Positions 9,624 through 18,832 of a stretch of 64,000 bases of DNA are shown in pieces. The stretch lies in contig CAILLA010000083.1 in assembly GCA_903834925.1 (NCBI GenBank), positions 57,333 to 121,332 on the forward strand. Direction: 5' to 3'. The position numbers were made by a program, and so were the translations under genes. Below the pieces are notes generated by a model. The model ran no database searches. It saw nothing but the letters and a program-made list of their open reading frames with translations, and had not been told where the DNA came from. The first letter of the stretch is position 1. Each line of letters opens with the position of its first letter. This stretch comes from an uncultured Schlesneria sp. GTDB lineage: Bacteria > Planctomycetota > Planctomycetia > Planctomycetales > Planctomycetaceae.

Positions 9624-9679
9624 GCGACAACTCGTTAATGACGACGGATTCGACTCAAAAAGTGAAACGAGAACGGATC

Positions 9680-9973
9680 TCAATGAATCACCCACATGGC
9701 GTCCGAAACCAGGCATGATCCGCCAAAACGCTTTAAGATAGGGCGCAGCGATTCGATCAGTTTGTTTAACGAGTCGTCAGCGATCGTGGTAACGATCATC
9801 ACGTTTTCGATCTCACCCGAAATCGAATCGAAAGAATAGACTTTTTTATCTCCCTTTCCGAGAACATTTCGCAACATCGCATAGCCCGTGATACCGCAAG
9901 CCTCAAGTGCGGTAAGAACTTGAGGCAATTCCTGTTGCCCCGTGATAATCTCGACCCGTTGGACGACTCTCAC
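9680..9973 (-). CDS. PII-like signalling protein associated with DAB system
   Basis: A 97-residue PII-superfamily protein. The C-terminal pattern LRPILKRFGGSCLVSDAMWV closely resembles the small PII-like proteins found beside dab and sbtA-type carbon-uptake genes, and the GKGDKK segment marks the base of a short T-loop. I chose the GTG at 9973 (MRVVQRVEII) because AGGAA precedes it by seven bases and it gives the usual length; the frame itself extends upstream to 10057. It shares its promoter/operator with the dab operon 2.5 kb away, supporting a sensor role for carbon status. Binding of bicarbonate, cAMP or adenine nucleotides is known for relatives, not shown here. Confidence 0.78.
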   Translation of the reverse strand: MRVVQRVEIITGQQELPQVLTALEACGITGYAMLRNVLGKGDKKVYSFDSISGEIENVMIVTTIADDSLNKLIESLRPILKRFGGSCLVSDAMWVIH

Positions 9974-10158
9974 GAATGGATTCCTTGAAAACAAAAGTTC
10001 GAACACGAGAAACAATGAAACCCGTTGACACCGGTGGACAAGGTGCGACGGAAACACAAATGATTACGCAAGTTGACGCCTGGGTACGCGTTGCCTCATC
10101 AGCAGCCCTGGCAAGAGCCCACTGCCAATCTTCAGCCAGTTGACCATGCGACCATTAT

Positions 10159-10209
10159 TACACGAATGAAGTTTCGTGTATTTGTAGGCGCATATCGACA
10201 CATTTGCAA
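10159..10209 (-). promoter_or_regulatory. Promoter and palindromic operator of the PII-like operon (copy B)
   Basis: Minus-strand -35 TTGCAA (10204-10209), 17-base spacer, -10 TACAAA (10181-10186), palindrome TACACGAA-TGAAGT-TTCGTGTA (10159-10180) with perfect 8-base arms except for spacer bases. The predicted leader is about 200 bases. The stretch shares extended similarity with 7378-7428 beyond the motif (CATATCGA and GCAAGG at equal spacing). Confidence 0.68.
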
Positions 10210-10285
10210 GGAAATGTCAGACGATTTTCAGAAAAACATGGATTTCGATGAAATCGCGAAGTCCGCGAGTGATCAGGACGGCATT

Positions 10286-10792
10286 TCAATCGACCTGTTC
10301 GGGGACATTCAGCTTGGCCAACACCTGGTCGCCAACGCGAATCGTCCCCCCTTCGATCACTTTTGCCGTGATTCCACCATGGCCGCGCATGGCGTTATAG
10401 CCGCCGGGGCCGAGAACGAACTCCATTCTCGAGCAAGGTTCGCAGGGGCCGCTGTACTCGAACGACACGCCACCGACTTGAAACTGCTTTCCCTTTAACG
10501 CCAGTAGGTTAATCCCGGAAACAACCAGATTTCGCCTGACCAGTTCCGGTGGCAAATCCGTTCGATGCAGCATTCCCGCCACCGCAGACAGGTGTTCCGC
10601 TTGAATCAATGTCACCTGACGTTTAGAACCAAACTTGCCTTTAAACCGATGATCTCCCGCTAGCCCCCGCTCGGCGACCACCTCGACTTCGTTGACGATC
10701 AAGATGGTTCCTAATCGCTCAGAACGGAGACCGATCCATTCCAGTCGGCCAACCTGCGGCAGGATATTGAAAATCGTTTGGAGGGTTAGCAT
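10286..10792 (-). CDS. MOSC domain protein
   Basis: About 168 residues forming one MOSC domain, the C-terminal domain of molybdenum-cofactor sulfurases that also occurs alone in proteins handling sulfur or the molybdenum cofactor. Visible family features are RGLAGDHRF near residue 43, the PPELVRRNLVVSGINL segment and the GPCEPCSRM motif with two cysteines, then the GGITAKVIEGGTIRVGD end. The frame could also start 11 codons earlier (10825). The stop is 76 bases upstream of the PII-like promoter. The precise substrate is unknown for stand-alone members. Confidence 0.85.
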   Translation of the reverse strand: MLTLQTIFNILPQVGRLEWIGLRSERLGTILIVNEVEVVAERGLAGDHRFKGKFGSKRQVTLIQAEHLSAVAGMLHRTDLPPELVRRNLVVSGINLLALKGKQFQVGGVSFEYSGPCEPCSRMEFVLGPGGYNAMRGHGGITAKVIEGGTIRVGDQVLAKLNVPEQVD

Positions 10793-11150
10793 CGTGAACT
10801 CACTTGTTGAGGCTGCGGACAACATCGATCAACCGAAGTATCTGTTCCGATGCGAAGGCAACGATTGAACCGTTTCCGACGCATGCTCATCACGAGGAGC
10901 GATGATGGCTACTTTGGCAGAAATCCTCAAACTTGGATCATTGAGTTAACCCTGAACACTTCGAGATTCTCTCGTGATACGTTATCCTAGGGAGCCCCTA
11001 TCAGCAAAAGGACGACAGGCCAGTTGCGGTTTCGTCACGTCTGTATGCAGGTGCGACAAACGGCGTAAGGCTCGTCACCTGCAGTCGGGGAGTTTTAATG
11101 AAATGACAGTTACCCCATACAAAAAATTGTTCCAGGGATTGGTAGCCTTA

Positions 11151-13214
11151 ATGCCTCGGATTCAGCAGCTTTCGACGAGTGTGATCAATAAGATTGCCGC
11201 TGGAGAAGTGATCGAACGACCGGCAAGCGTGGTCAAGGAACTGTTGGAAAACAGCGTTGACGCACTGGCGACTCGGATTGAAGTCGATATTGTCGCGGGG
11301 GGAAGCGAGTTGATCCGGATCGTCGATGATGGCGAAGGAATTCATCCCGACGACCTGTTGTTGTCTGTCTCATCCCACGCGACCAGCAAGATCAGCAATG
11401 CCGACGACCTGTTCGTTGTTCAGACGATGGGTTTTCGCGGTGAAGCACTCGCGTCAGTCGCCGAAGTCAGCCGCCTGCGAATTCGATCGCGTCAGGCGGA
11501 TCAGCCACACGGAATGGAAATCAGCGTCAATCTGGGTGACGTCGTCTTGCCCAAGGCTTGTGGTTGCCCGTTGGGGACACAAATTGAGATTCGGAATCTG
11601 TTCGAAAATACGCCGGTTCGCCGCAAGTTCCTGAAGACGATGTCGACTGAATTCGGTCATATCAACGAACAATTTACTCGGGTTGCCCTGGCGAACCCTC
11701 GGTTGCACATGGTCTTGCGACACAATGACAAGATCGTCGTTGAACTTCCCGGGTCTGATCGACCGCTCGACCGGATGAAGTTGTTTTTTGGTGGCGAGAT
11801 TGCTGACGAACTGATCGCGGTTGAATCGACGCAAGCCGGTGTCCGCATGTGGGGCTATGTCGGGCACCCCAGTCGTTCGAAATCGACCCGGAAACACCAG
11901 TATCTGTTCCTGAATGGTCGCTGGATCACAGACCGATCCCTGCAGCATGCCTTGACCGAAGCGTACCGGGGGCTGCTGATGATCGGGCGGCAACCTGTGG
12001 CATTTCTGTTTATTGAACTGCCGCCTGATCGAGTTGATGTGAATGTCCATCCCACCAAGGTGGAAGTTCGATTCCAGGACAGCCAGCAACTGTTCCGCCA
12101 GCTTCTTTCGATGATTCGATCGAAGTTTCTGACCATGGATTTTCAAAGCGAACTTCGATTTCCTAACGCTGCACCAAATGCGGGGCCGGGGACGTTGTCT
12201 GGATTTGCTCAGCCGACCCCGCGACCGATCGAGCAACAGCGAGAATTAACGGAACAGCTGTCGAATTGGATCAACCAGCGGATCATCGACCAGAATCCCG
12301 GCCCTTTGACGACGGTTTCTTCTACGCAATCTGATGTGCTCCGAACGAACTCGCCGCAGCCTGCAGTTGCCGATTTCAGGGCGTTTGTCGAGCCGTGGCG
12401 GATCGGTCGCGATCAATCGGATGACGTACTCCCCTCCGCAGTTGCCGTTTCGTCATCCGCGATCAACCACGTTGATATTTCCGTGGCGACGGAAGCAAGT
12501 GTTGAATCCTCCATTCCCGACCATTCGTCTGAATCACAGTCAAATGGTGAGAACGTCTCGGTTGCCGTGGTTTCGACGGCTACCACGTCATTTCCTCCAG
12601 CTTCGGCAAGCGCCCCAGGCTTGGGTTCATCCGTTCGAGCGATGCAGGTTCACGACTGTTATCTAATTGTCGAAACGTCGGAAGGGGTCACCGTCATTGA
12701 CCAGCACGCATTGCATGAGCGAATCGTCTACGAGCACCTGCGTGCTCGCGTACTGGCAGGGGTGGTGGAATCTCAAAGACTGCTGGTTCCGCAGCAGATT
12801 GAGGTGACTCCGAAAGAGGCGGCATTGTTACTCGAACAAAGTGAATCGCTGCAAAAGGCCGGCCTGGGGCTGGAAGACTTTGGAAACGGAACGGTCATCG
12901 TCACAGGCTATCCGGCCATGCTTCGCAAGATGGATCTGCAAGGACTGGTTCGCGATCTGATTGAAAAGCTTGAAGGAGGAGGGACGGTCGGGGTGCAATC
13001 GTCAGCGCGACGCGATATTCTGGATGAATTATTGCACATGATGTCGTGTAAGGCAGCGGTCAAAGCGGGACAGCGACTGTCCCAGGAAGAAATTGAAAGC
13101 CTGCTGCTGCAACGACATCTGGTCGACGATGCCCATCATTGTCCTCACGGACGGCCCACAGCACTGTCACTCAGCCGGATGGAACTCGATCGACAATTTG
13201 GAAGACTGGGTTAA
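11151..13214 (+). CDS. mutL: DNA mismatch repair protein MutL
   Basis: A 687-residue MutL. The N-terminal GHKL ATPase has NKIAAGEVIERPASVVKELL, the DDGEGI motif and GFRGEALASV. The C-terminal dimerisation/endonuclease domain carries DQHALHE from residue 517 with the E-x4-E continuation, plus the late CPHGRPT motif. It is therefore the nicking type of MutL used by bacteria without MutH. A proline/serine-rich linker (about residues 340-500) joins the halves. I place the start at 11151 (MPRIQQLS) by family alignment; the frame extends 59 codons upstream without homology. A short hairpin (TGCAGGTG at 11046-11053, CACCTGCA at 11076-11083) lies upstream. mutS is not in the window. Confidence 0.95.
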   Translation: MPRIQQLSTSVINKIAAGEVIERPASVVKELLENSVDALATRIEVDIVAGGSELIRIVDDGEGIHPDDLLLSVSSHATSKISNADDLFVVQTMGFRGEALASVAEVSRLRIRSRQADQPHGMEISVNLGDVVLPKACGCPLGTQIEIRNLFENTPVRRKFLKTMSTEFGHINEQFTRVALANPRLHMVLRHNDKIVVELPGSDRPLDRMKLFFGGEIADELIAVESTQAGVRMWGYVGHPSRSKSTRKHQYLFLNGRWITDRSLQHALTEAYRGLLMIGRQPVAFLFIELPPDRVDVNVHPTKVEVRFQDSQQLFRQLLSMIRSKFLTMDFQSELRFPNAAPNAGPGTLSGFAQPTPRPIEQQRELTEQLSNWINQRIIDQNPGPLTTVSSTQSDVLRTNSPQPAVADFRAFVEPWRIGRDQSDDVLPSAVAVSSSAINHVDISVATEASVESSIPDHSSESQSNGENVSVAVVSTATTSFPPASASAPGLGSSVRAMQVHDCYLIVETSEGVTVIDQHALHERIVYEHLRARVLAGVVESQRLLVPQQIEVTPKEAALLLEQSESLQKAGLGLEDFGNGTVIVTGYPAMLRKMDLQGLVRDLIEKLEGGGTVGVQSSARRDILDELLHMMSCKAAVKAGQRLSQEEIESLLLQRHLVDDAHHCPHGRPTALSLSRMELDRQFGRLG

Positions 13215-13286
13215 CAACCCATTTTCTGAAAATGCACTAGGTCCATCTCATTTAATAAATAACCAAGAACGAGAATTGCTCCTGAA

Positions 13287-14765
13287 ATGATATGTGTTTC
13301 GATCGCCCGAACTCGTCATCGGATGGTGATTGCCGAGCATCAAGCTCTAGCCGAACGGGGTGCCAAACTGGTTGAGCTGCGAATCGACTGGTTATCCAGT
13401 GAACCCGATATCCCCCGTTTATTGAAGGATCGACCAACCCCCGTGATCGTGACCTGTCGTCGAAAGCAAGATGGCGGAAAGTGGCACGGTACGGAAGAGG
13501 AACGCCAGCGACTTTTGCGAACGGCGATCGTGTCGGGCGTGGAATATATCGATTTGGAAGACGACATCGCCAAATCGATCCCAAAATACGGCAAGACCAA
13601 ACGGATTGTCAGTCATCACGACTTCAATGGCACACCGGATCATCTGGAAGAGATCTGGGCCGAAATGGCCGAAATGAAGCCAGACATCATCAAGCTGGTG
13701 ACGTTAGCAAGTTGCCCGAGTGATTGCGTCCGCGTGTTGAGTCTCATCAAGAACGCCAAAATTCCGACCGTCGCCTTCTGTATGAGCGAGTTCGGTGCCT
13801 GGAGTCGGATTGTTTGCGCCAAACTTGGTTCACCCTTCTCTTATGCAGCGTTCAGTCCTGACCGTCTGGTCGCTTCAGGACAGTTGCCATTTCAGGATAT
13901 GCAAGAGCTTTACGCGTACGATTCCATCAACGCCGACACAAAGGTGTTCGGAGTGATTGGTGATCCCATCGGACATAGTCTCAGCCCGCTGCTGCACAAT
14001 AAGATGATGCGGAAGATTGGTTTTAACGGAGTTTATGTCCCAATTCGCGTGACATCGGATCAACTGACTCAAGCGATGAAAGATCTGACCGAACTCGATT
14101 TCCGTGGTCTCAGCGTGACAATACCCCACAAGGAAGGGGTTCTGGCCAGGTTTCCCATTTGCGAAGAGATCGTCAAGCAAATCGGTGCCGCTAATACACT
14201 AGTCCGAGATGCTAATAACGAATGGCAGACCTTCAACACTGATTACGATGCCGCTCTGGACAGCGTAAAGCTCGGCCTGAAACCGGGCGAGACACTGGAA
14301 GGCAAGCGAGTCCTGTTACTCGGGGCCGGTGGTGCAGCACGAGCAATCGGAATGGGAATTGTCCGAGCGGGCGGGGCGTTGGTCGTTTGCAGTCGAACAT
14401 CCGCACGAGCCAAGGCCTTATCGACCGAACTGAGTTGTCGACAGGTCACCTGGGAGAACCGTGGAGCCGAATACGCCGATATTCTGATCAACTGCACGCC
14501 CGTCGGAATGTCTCCGAATATGGACGATACACCGTTCCAGGACCATTGGCTGCGCGAAGGGATGATCGTCTTCGACACAATATATACCCCAGAGAACACT
14601 TTGTTGATCAAGCAAGCTCAGGCCCGAGGCTGCACGGTCATTTCCGGTGTCGAAATGTTTATTCGTCAAGCAGCAGCCCAGTTCGAAAAGTTCACAGGTC
14701 AATCCGCTTCCTTGGACGATCTTCGAGATACCCTAAGACGCGGGATTTCCGCCGCAAGAGGATAG
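13287..14765 (+). CDS. 3-dehydroquinate dehydratase / shikimate dehydrogenase fusion
   Basis: A 492-residue bifunctional shikimate-pathway enzyme. Residues about 1-215 are a type I (Schiff-base) AroD barrel with the ELRIDWL and IVSHHDF motifs. Residues about 222-492 are AroE, starting FGVIGDPIGHSLSPLLHN, with the NAD(P)-binding GAGGAARAI motif and the C-terminal FIRQAAAQFEKFTG. It would convert 3-dehydroquinate via 3-dehydroshikimate to shikimate in one polypeptide, an arrangement known from plants and some bacteria including planctomycetes and chlamydiae. It follows mutL by 72 bases on the same strand. Confidence 0.95.
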   Translation: MICVSIARTRHRMVIAEHQALAERGAKLVELRIDWLSSEPDIPRLLKDRPTPVIVTCRRKQDGGKWHGTEEERQRLLRTAIVSGVEYIDLEDDIAKSIPKYGKTKRIVSHHDFNGTPDHLEEIWAEMAEMKPDIIKLVTLASCPSDCVRVLSLIKNAKIPTVAFCMSEFGAWSRIVCAKLGSPFSYAAFSPDRLVASGQLPFQDMQELYAYDSINADTKVFGVIGDPIGHSLSPLLHNKMMRKIGFNGVYVPIRVTSDQLTQAMKDLTELDFRGLSVTIPHKEGVLARFPICEEIVKQIGAANTLVRDANNEWQTFNTDYDAALDSVKLGLKPGETLEGKRVLLLGAGGAARAIGMGIVRAGGALVVCSRTSARAKALSTELSCRQVTWENRGAEYADILINCTPVGMSPNMDDTPFQDHWLREGMIVFDTIYTPENTLLIKQAQARGCTVISGVEMFIRQAAAQFEKFTGQSASLDDLRDTLRRGISAARG

Positions 14766-14948
14766 GTAATCGATAACACGGGTTTTGAGGTTGTCGGTGC
14801 CGATCGGCGATATCGTGAGCACCAAGATCGGACCTGTCCATTTGAAAAAAATGGCAGGATTAGGAAAACTCGGCCGCCGGTGATCCACTGACCTGTTTCT
14901 TACGTTAATATCTGTGTCAAAGACCTGTTTTATGGCAAGTCCCTGAAA

Positions 14949-15230
14949 GTGACATTGAAATCCCTGGATATGGTCAAATATTTCAAAATGAAATCCATCA
15001 ATATAAAGAATGCCGCATTCACGATGCTTTCGATCGTTCTGATCGGATGGTTGCTTCTTGTCTGGGCTCCGATGATCCGAGAAGATCAGAAGGCATTTGA
15101 CAATTTTGAAAAGGTCATGCAAGACTCAAAGTCAACCGTCGAGAAGACGCGGTTGTTGCTCGACCAAATTGAGAAGACAACGCCGTTGGAGATTCAAAAG
15201 GCTCCCGTGGAGAATGGTTTGATTCTCTGA
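14949..15230 (+). CDS. Small single-pass membrane protein, unknown
   Basis: Up to 93 residues, possibly starting at 14970 or 14988. A hydrophobic helix (AFTMLSIVLIGWLLLVWAPM) is followed by a charged coiled-coil-like tail (REDQKAFDNFEKVMQDSKSTVEKTRLLLDQIEK). I do not recognise it. The orderly helix-plus-coil pattern is more protein-like than chance frames nearby, but no clear ribosome site supports any start. It ends about 100 bases before the convergent uvsE-type gene. Confidence 0.4.
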   Translation: MTLKSLDMVKYFKMKSINIKNAAFTMLSIVLIGWLLLVWAPMIREDQKAFDNFEKVMQDSKSTVEKTRLLLDQIEKTTPLEIQKAPVENGLIL

Positions 15231-15334
15231 TGATGCCGTCTGAAATCGAACCCGACGTTAAGCCCCGACTGCAAGCGGCGGACCAGATTTCTTTCGCAGT
15301 AACAAAAATTACCGTTACGATCACGCCGGAGTCG

Positions 15335-16486
15335 TCATTTGTTCGAAAGAACCAACGATTCTTTCTCATGCCGTGAAAGCGACTTGATCGCAAATTCTCG
15401 TTTGAGGGCATGACTGCGGCTTGTTTGTTCTTCCTGATAGACGATGGCCACAGGCAAGCGACTGCGGGTATACCGAGATGCGGTCCCTGCGTTGTGCTGT
15501 TGCAAACGGCGGGTTAAGTCATTGGTGATTCCGGTGTAGAGTGATCCGTCTGCGCATCGCAACATGTAAACGAACCAGGGAGAATCTGGTTCGGCATTCT
15601 TTAATTCGCTTAGCAGCTTCGCCACCGCGACTTCCTTGGCTTTGGCTTCTACTTCAACCGTGATCGTCATGCGACGCCAGCATTCCGGAAAATCCTTCAC
15701 ATTGATGAAGTCGTGATGACGTTCTGGTTTTGGACCGTCCCAGCCTTCGATGGGGCTGGAAATGTGGTAAAGCGGTTCCCGGTTCCAAGTCGCAAGTGCC
15801 CGCTTCGTGGCCTGTTCGATGCTTAATTTATCGGGAAGACAGCGGTGGTGATGCACGTCGTACACCAACGGAATACCGTTGGCCTTGCAGATCGGAAGCA
15901 GGTCAGAAGGAGTGTAGGTTTTGTCGTCGTTTTCCACGGTCAATCGGCTTCGGACTCTGGATGAAAGCCGATCAAGGTTGCGTGCGAAATCCGCGAGTGC
16001 CTTCGGTTTGTCCCCGTAAGCCCCGCCACCATGGATGTTAATGACATCTGCCCCGATCCATTCGGCGACTTCACCCTGATATTCAAGTTCTTGTACCGAC
16101 TTATCCACGACGTCTTCGCGAGGTGAATTCAATACAACGAACTGATCGGGGTGAAAGCACGTTCGCATTTTGTACTTCTGGGCGAACCGGCCGCACTCTT
16201 TGAAGCGGCGAATGATTTCGTCGCCATCGGGCAGATCATTGACCTGATAGCCACAAACAGGATGCGTCTTGATCGGAAGAATCTGGCTGTTGACCCGGAA
16301 GCAACCAATGCGATTGTCGGCGCAGTACTGGAGAGCCGCAAGTAGAGCTTCGGCATTCTCCATACAAAGCCGGCTCAACTTCGCCAGGGCGTCGGGCCGT
16401 TTCATCTTGCTGATTGCTGTGGCGGTTGTGGTGACGAACTTGATGGGCTGGTCACGAAACATGCAGCACAGGCCGAGCCGAATCAT
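15335..16486 (-). CDS. UV damage endonuclease (UvsE/UvdE) fused to GIY-YIG domain
   Basis: About 383 residues. Residues 1-290 are a UvsE/UvdE-type TIM-barrel endonuclease, starting MIRLGLCCMF, with metal-site histidines in FHPDQFVVLNSPRE, INIHGGGAYGDK, VENDDKTY and YDVHHH. These enzymes nick 5' of UV photoproducts. A short linker leads to a UPF0213/YhbQ-like GIY-YIG domain (about 305-383): VYMLRCADGSLYTGITNDLTRRLQQHN and the ALKREFAIKSLSR end. I chose the ATG at 16486 by family; a TTG four codons upstream is closer to GGAGG. Fusion of two nuclease folds in one chain is unusual. Confidence 0.88.
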   Translation of the reverse strand: MIRLGLCCMFRDQPIKFVTTTATAISKMKRPDALAKLSRLCMENAEALLAALQYCADNRIGCFRVNSQILPIKTHPVCGYQVNDLPDGDEIIRRFKECGRFAQKYKMRTCFHPDQFVVLNSPREDVVDKSVQELEYQGEVAEWIGADVINIHGGGAYGDKPKALADFARNLDRLSSRVRSRLTVENDDKTYTPSDLLPICKANGIPLVYDVHHHRCLPDKLSIEQATKRALATWNREPLYHISSPIEGWDGPKPERHHDFINVKDFPECWRRMTITVEVEAKAKEVAVAKLLSELKNAEPDSPWFVYMLRCADGSLYTGITNDLTRRLQQHNAGTASRYTRSRLPVAIVYQEEQTSRSHALKREFAIKSLSRHEKESLVLSNK

Positions 16487-16608
16487 GAAGAGTCTCAATT
16501 CCTCCGGGCGACCCCGGCAACAAGGATTCCAAAAAAAATCGAGACAATGCAGAATTGCCCGCCTCAGTTCGGATTGTAGTCGAAGGGGGCAATACTTTGA
16601 TTTGTTGA

Positions 16609-16974
16609 CGCGATTTCACAGAGGTTAAACGAAGTCTGATCCGTTATGACAGAATCATTGACAATGAGAATGGCGACCACATCGTGCGAATCGCGACGAG
16701 CGGTATCGAGCATGAAATCGTTGAAAGGATCGATAGTCTGACCAATCGATTTCGTTCGATGGGGTACGCAATCTCAACGGGACCAGTCGTCACTTTTCGC
16801 GCCACGGAATATCTTCGAAACGAACGCGGTGCGGATACCGCGTTCATGAATTTCACCGGTTTCAAAAAATACGCGACGGACATTGTCTGGGAATCCGAGG
16901 TTTGGATCGCCGACTTCCCCGATCATATGATTCACTTCAACGGCGATAAAATTCTGGGTCCGTACCCTCGGTGA
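16609..16974 (+). pseudogene. Remnant of a DNA adenine methyltransferase (Eco57I/HsdM-like)
   Basis: An open stretch without a convincing start reads [22 protein letters not shown], then [20 protein letters not shown] and [20 protein letters not shown]. The STGPVV-FR-EYL pattern is like the C-terminal target-recognition side of Eco57I/HsdM-type N6-adenine methyltransferases from restriction-modification systems, as I recall it. The catalytic NPPY region is absent, nothing upstream supplies it, and the end loses resemblance. I read it as a fragment left by deletion of a restriction-modification locus. The family call is moderate to low confidence. Confidence 0.4.
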
Positions 16975-17182
16975 TGAGGCGCTCGTTCGAACTAAGATGA
17001 GCGAGAAGATGGAACTCGACATCCTTTCCAAACGTGTGTGTGGTTGATCCAGTGAGGTTGCCCGATTGAGCAACACGAGGCTGAATGCCTATGGCATCAA
17101 GTGCATCTCCCTTCGACTCTTTCGCGTTCAGGATCCATCAAGTTGTCACGGGCGCGGATTTTCGCTCGTCCGTGGCGCATGC

Positions 17183-17785
17183 CTATTCCATCCACCAGCT
17201 TAAAAGATCATCGGCCCAATACTTTCCTGGCAGACTCATCGCATAGTGAGGTTCGACAGGATTGACAATAATCGGAAGAAGCGTTTTGCGAAGTCGACCA
17301 CCAGGTAGGTGTTTTCGGACGAAGTACGTTGTCGAAATCTTGCAAGCAAATCTTGGGCTGATCGATCGAGGAACTTCGAGTCCGTAAACACGGATTCTTT
17401 GATTGGTCAGGTAATTGCTGATCGAAAGCAGTTCCGGGTCTGAAGGCTCTGTCCCTTTTAATGAATAGAGTGAATGCGCAATCTGCCGCAAGCCTTCTGC
17501 TTCAATTCTTTGATTGTCGTTGATCGAATAAACAAGCTCGCCGGGGCAACTGACGTCTCCATCTTCGAATAGCAACGCGTTCGCCTGGACAATGTGGCCC
17601 CAAACGACGACGCCATTGGAAAATGTCTTGCCAAAATTCTTGAACAATGGCGTTAGGGCATCAGTCGGATCATTGCGAAGCCATGTCGGCTTTGGGATTC
17701 GGAAATACGTCAGCCGACTCCAGAAAGAAAACTTACGAGGAGCCTCCCCGAAAAGTTGATTGCAGTCTTCAAGCAGTCTTTTCAT
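17183..17785 (-). CDS. Hypothetical protein
   Basis: A 200-residue soluble protein that I do not recognise. It is rich in aromatic residues and ends in KYWADDLLSWWME. There is no signal peptide or membrane segment and no obvious catalytic motif. FSNGVVVWGHIVQANALLFEDG and the mention of paired acidic residues suggest a compact alpha/beta protein of the kind found near immunity genes, but this is only an impression. It stands alone between a methylase remnant and a solo GIY-YIG gene in an accessory patch. Confidence 0.55.
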   Translation of the reverse strand: MKRLLEDCNQLFGEAPRKFSFWSRLTYFRIPKPTWLRNDPTDALTPLFKNFGKTFSNGVVVWGHIVQANALLFEDGDVSCPGELVYSINDNQRIEAEGLRQIAHSLYSLKGTEPSDPELLSISNYLTNQRIRVYGLEVPRSISPRFACKISTTYFVRKHLPGGRLRKTLLPIIVNPVEPHYAMSLPGKYWADDLLSWWME

Positions 17786-17994
17786 AAAAACAATCCTGAA
17801 GTTTAACGATTTTGTTCAGGGAAAATGCTGGCGACGTGCCCCGAAATCTGACTTTAGATCATAAAGTTTAAATGCGCAATGGAAAAGCCATTAATCAGGG
17901 ACATTTTGCTCACAAAATCCAGGTGAAATGGAACTTCTTCCTTACACCAAGCAATTTGGGAATACCAGGTTACAACACGGTCTCGAGAAAATCG

Positions 17995-18291
17995 TTATTG
18001 GGTTGACTGAATTAACGACTCTTTCTCTTGCCGTGACAGTCCCTTGATTGCGAGTTCTCTTTTCAACGCATGACTGCGGCTTGGCTGTACTTCGTGATAG
18101 ACCATGACGACAGGTAAGCGACTGCGGGTGTAGCGTGATGCCGTTCCAGCGTTGTGCTGGTGTAATCGACGAGTCAAGTCAATTGTGATTCCAGTGTAGA
18201 GGGAACCGTCTGCACATCGCAGGAGATAAACGAACCAGAGGGAATCCGGTTCCTGGTTTGTTAGATCGTCCAGCAATTTCTTGACCGCCAT
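17995..18291 (-). CDS. Solo GIY-YIG domain protein (UPF0213-like)
   Basis: About 98 residues with the GIY-YIG fold (VYLLRCADGSLYTGITIDLTRRL, ending ALKRELAIKGLSRQEKESL). It is a close paralogue of the C-terminal domain of the UvsE fusion at 15335-16486, and the similarity includes the linker (AVKKLLDDLTNQEPDS versus AVAKLLSELKNAEPDS). The frame can be read from 18393, but the extra 34 residues look like non-homologous or degenerate sequence. I therefore start at the ATG at 18291. It seems to be a partial duplication of the fused gene, kept open and probably still folded. Nuclease activity is plausible, not shown. Confidence 0.7.
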   Translation of the reverse strand: MAVKKLLDDLTNQEPDSLWFVYLLRCADGSLYTGITIDLTRRLHQHNAGTASRYTRSRLPVVMVYHEVQPSRSHALKRELAIKGLSRQEKESLIQSTQ

Positions 18292-18832
18292 GATTTTGAT
18301 TTGTTGACTCGCTTCCAAACTCCCGCTTATGAACAAGAGTCTTCGAAGCTCCGCATCATGAGTTGCAGCGCAGACCGCGCAAGCCCATTTCATTCATTCT
18401 TCAACCAAACACAGGACCGTTGATCGGTTATCATTCAAGGCAACACGAAGAGCAATCCCGGCCCCTTCTTGAGCGGTGTGCAAAAGCTCTCGGCTACCAG
18501 ATCATTTTGGTGTAATCCAGGAAGGCGGATAACGAAGCAGTTAACTTGCCCCGCAGTCGGCAGTGGTTAAAAGTGCTAGCGACATTGAGGACACTTTCCT
18601 TTCAAAGGACGAGCCGAAGGATTCGGGCCGAGACTTTACGGAAAAGTTTCCCTAACGCCAATATGGAAGATGGCTTATGCGTTTGAATACGTCAGCATCT
18701 TGCCAGAACAAAAGAAAAGGAGTGTATCACCAGCCACATTGCGTGTTTAACAAGCAAACCCGTTTGGTTAATCTAACGCGCTTTCCGCGACGCTTCGCTT
18801 AAAGCCACGAAAAAGCTGTGCCCCCCGTTTAT
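18292..18832. other. Non-coding stretch with one dispersed 39-base repeat
   Basis: No gene is supported here. Positions 18619-18657 match 60961-60999 in 31 of 39 bases in the same orientation, so this is a dispersed, diverged repeat. The rest shows nothing I can name. Confidence 0.4.

Noticed and set aside
18480..18580. Possible cobalamin riboswitch (CCCCGCAGTCGG-like stretch)
   Set aside because: The B12-box and conserved core were not found in the right order, and no cobalamin or transporter gene follows.
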